Source of the DNA: Candidatus Avimicrobium faecavium
Lineage (GTDB): Bacteria; Bacillota; Clostridia; Oscillospirales; Ruminococcaceae
Reading direction: 5' to 3'
DNA: 6,200 nt
Assembly: GCA_904419105.1 (NCBI GenBank)
Contig: CAJFQR010000082.1
Span: 1 to 6,200, forward strand
Shown here: one piece after another, positions 5,657 through 6,200 of the stretch
Position numbering within the stretch: position 1 is the stretch's first letter
Layout: each line of letters opens with the position of its first letter
The notes under the pieces: generated by a model
What the model saw: only the letters and a program-made list of their open reading frames with translations
Databases searched by the model: none
What the model was told of the DNA's origin: nothing
Translations under genes and position numbers: made by a program

Positions 5657-6200
5657 CTATAGATTCTTCTTGATTTTTTGGATGGCGTTTTTCTCCAGAC
5701 GGCTGATCTGTGCCTGGGAGATGCCGATCTCGCCAGCCACCTCCATCTGAGTGTGACCACCCAGAAACCGTAGGGCCAGGATGCGCCGTTCTCGGTCACT
5801 GAGACCGGCAATGGATTCCCGAATGGCCATCTCGTCCACCCAGTCCCGGTCGCTGCTGCCGCCGCCCAGCTGGTCCATCACATAGATCGGGTCGCCGCCG
5901 TCGGCATAGACCGGTTCGTAGAGGGACACCGGTTCAACAATAGCCCCCAGTGCTTCGACAACGGCGCGTTCATCCAGCCCGGTGCGTGCGGCGATCTCGG
6001 CTGGGGTTGGTTCCCGGAGCAGCTGAGAGGTGAGGGCTTCCCGGGCCTGCATCGCCTTGTAGGCCACATCCCGCACCGAGCGGGAGACACGCAAGGCATT
6101 GTTGTCCCGGAGATAACGGCGGATCTCCCCGACGATCATCGGTACTGCATAGGTGGAAAAGCGCACATCAAAACTCGGGTCAAAGTGGTCAATGGCTTTG
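5657..6200 (-). CDS. sigG: RNA polymerase sporulation sigma factor SigG (5' part beyond window)
   Basis: Sigma-G directs core RNA polymerase to late forespore genes after engulfment, including spore coat-independent protection and germination genes. The 180 visible codons run from region 2 to the end. Region 2 reads KAIDHFDPSFDVRFSTYAVP, MIVGEIRRYLRDNNALRVSR. Region 3 contains REPTPAEIAARTGLDERAV. The string SLYEPVYADGGDPIYVMDQL is the mark that separates SigG from SigF and SigE. The region 4.2 helix-turn-helix is HTQMEVAGEIGISQAQISRL (EKNAIQKIKKNL ends the protein). The stop TAG is at 5657-5659. Bacillus SigG is about 260 residues, so roughly 80 residues and the promoter lie to the right. 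The GTG at 6166 is an internal Val codon. It converges on the accessory island and shares its terminator. Confidence 0.95.
   Translation of the reverse strand, partial: KAIDHFDPSFDVRFSTYAVPMIVGEIRRYLRDNNALRVSRSVRDVAYKAMQAREALTSQLLREPTPAEIAARTGLDERAVVEALGAIVEPVSLYEPVYADGGDPIYVMDQLGGGSSDRDWVDEMAIRESIAGLSDRERRILALRFLGGHTQMEVAGEIGISQAQISRLEKNAIQKIKKNL

Overview
The window looks like a GC-rich, endospore-forming member of the Bacillota, most likely a clostridium of the Oscillospiraceae/Ruminococcaceae type. The evidence is a sigma-G gene (restricted to endospore formers), strong AGGAGG-type ribosome binding sites, GTG and TTG starts, and the typical clostridial core genes uvrC, rsmD and coaD. No RNA gene, CRISPR array, insertion sequence or phage gene was seen.

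Layout. (1) Positions 11-529 hold the C-terminal part of uvrC (nucleotide excision repair); an in-frame TAA lies at 8-10, just inside the left edge. (2) A near-consensus sigma-A promoter at 556-584 and a leader of about 78 nt precede a tightly packed three-gene operon: rsmD (16S rRNA methylation), coaD (coenzyme A synthesis) and a coiled-coil protein that resembles the DivIVA/SepIVA group. The genes overlap by 8 bp and 4 bp, and the operon ends in a clear intrinsic terminator at 2240-2266. (3) From 2304 to 5595 lies a two-gene accessory island. The first gene encodes a 770-residue multidomain protein that reads as DUF4241, a TPR linker, a SUFU domain and an unassigned C-terminal domain. This is the architecture of the 'polyimmunity' proteins known from polymorphic-toxin biology. 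The second gene starts 13 nt later at a TTG codon and encodes a 321-residue TPR protein with an unrecognised C-terminal domain. No toxin gene is visible. (4) A hairpin at 5616-5651 works as a shared terminator facing both ways. (5) sigG enters from the right edge on the minus strand (5657 to beyond 6200).

How the parts relate. The left half is housekeeping: repair, ribosome modification, cofactor synthesis and probably cell-envelope or division scaffolding. The right edge is the late forespore sigma factor. The polyimmunity-like pair sits between these two core blocks and is bounded by a terminator on each side, which suggests a self-contained insertion of defence or competition genes. It is the most interesting part of the window. 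Its role as orphan immunity against toxins of other strains is inferred from domain architecture and was not demonstrated here.
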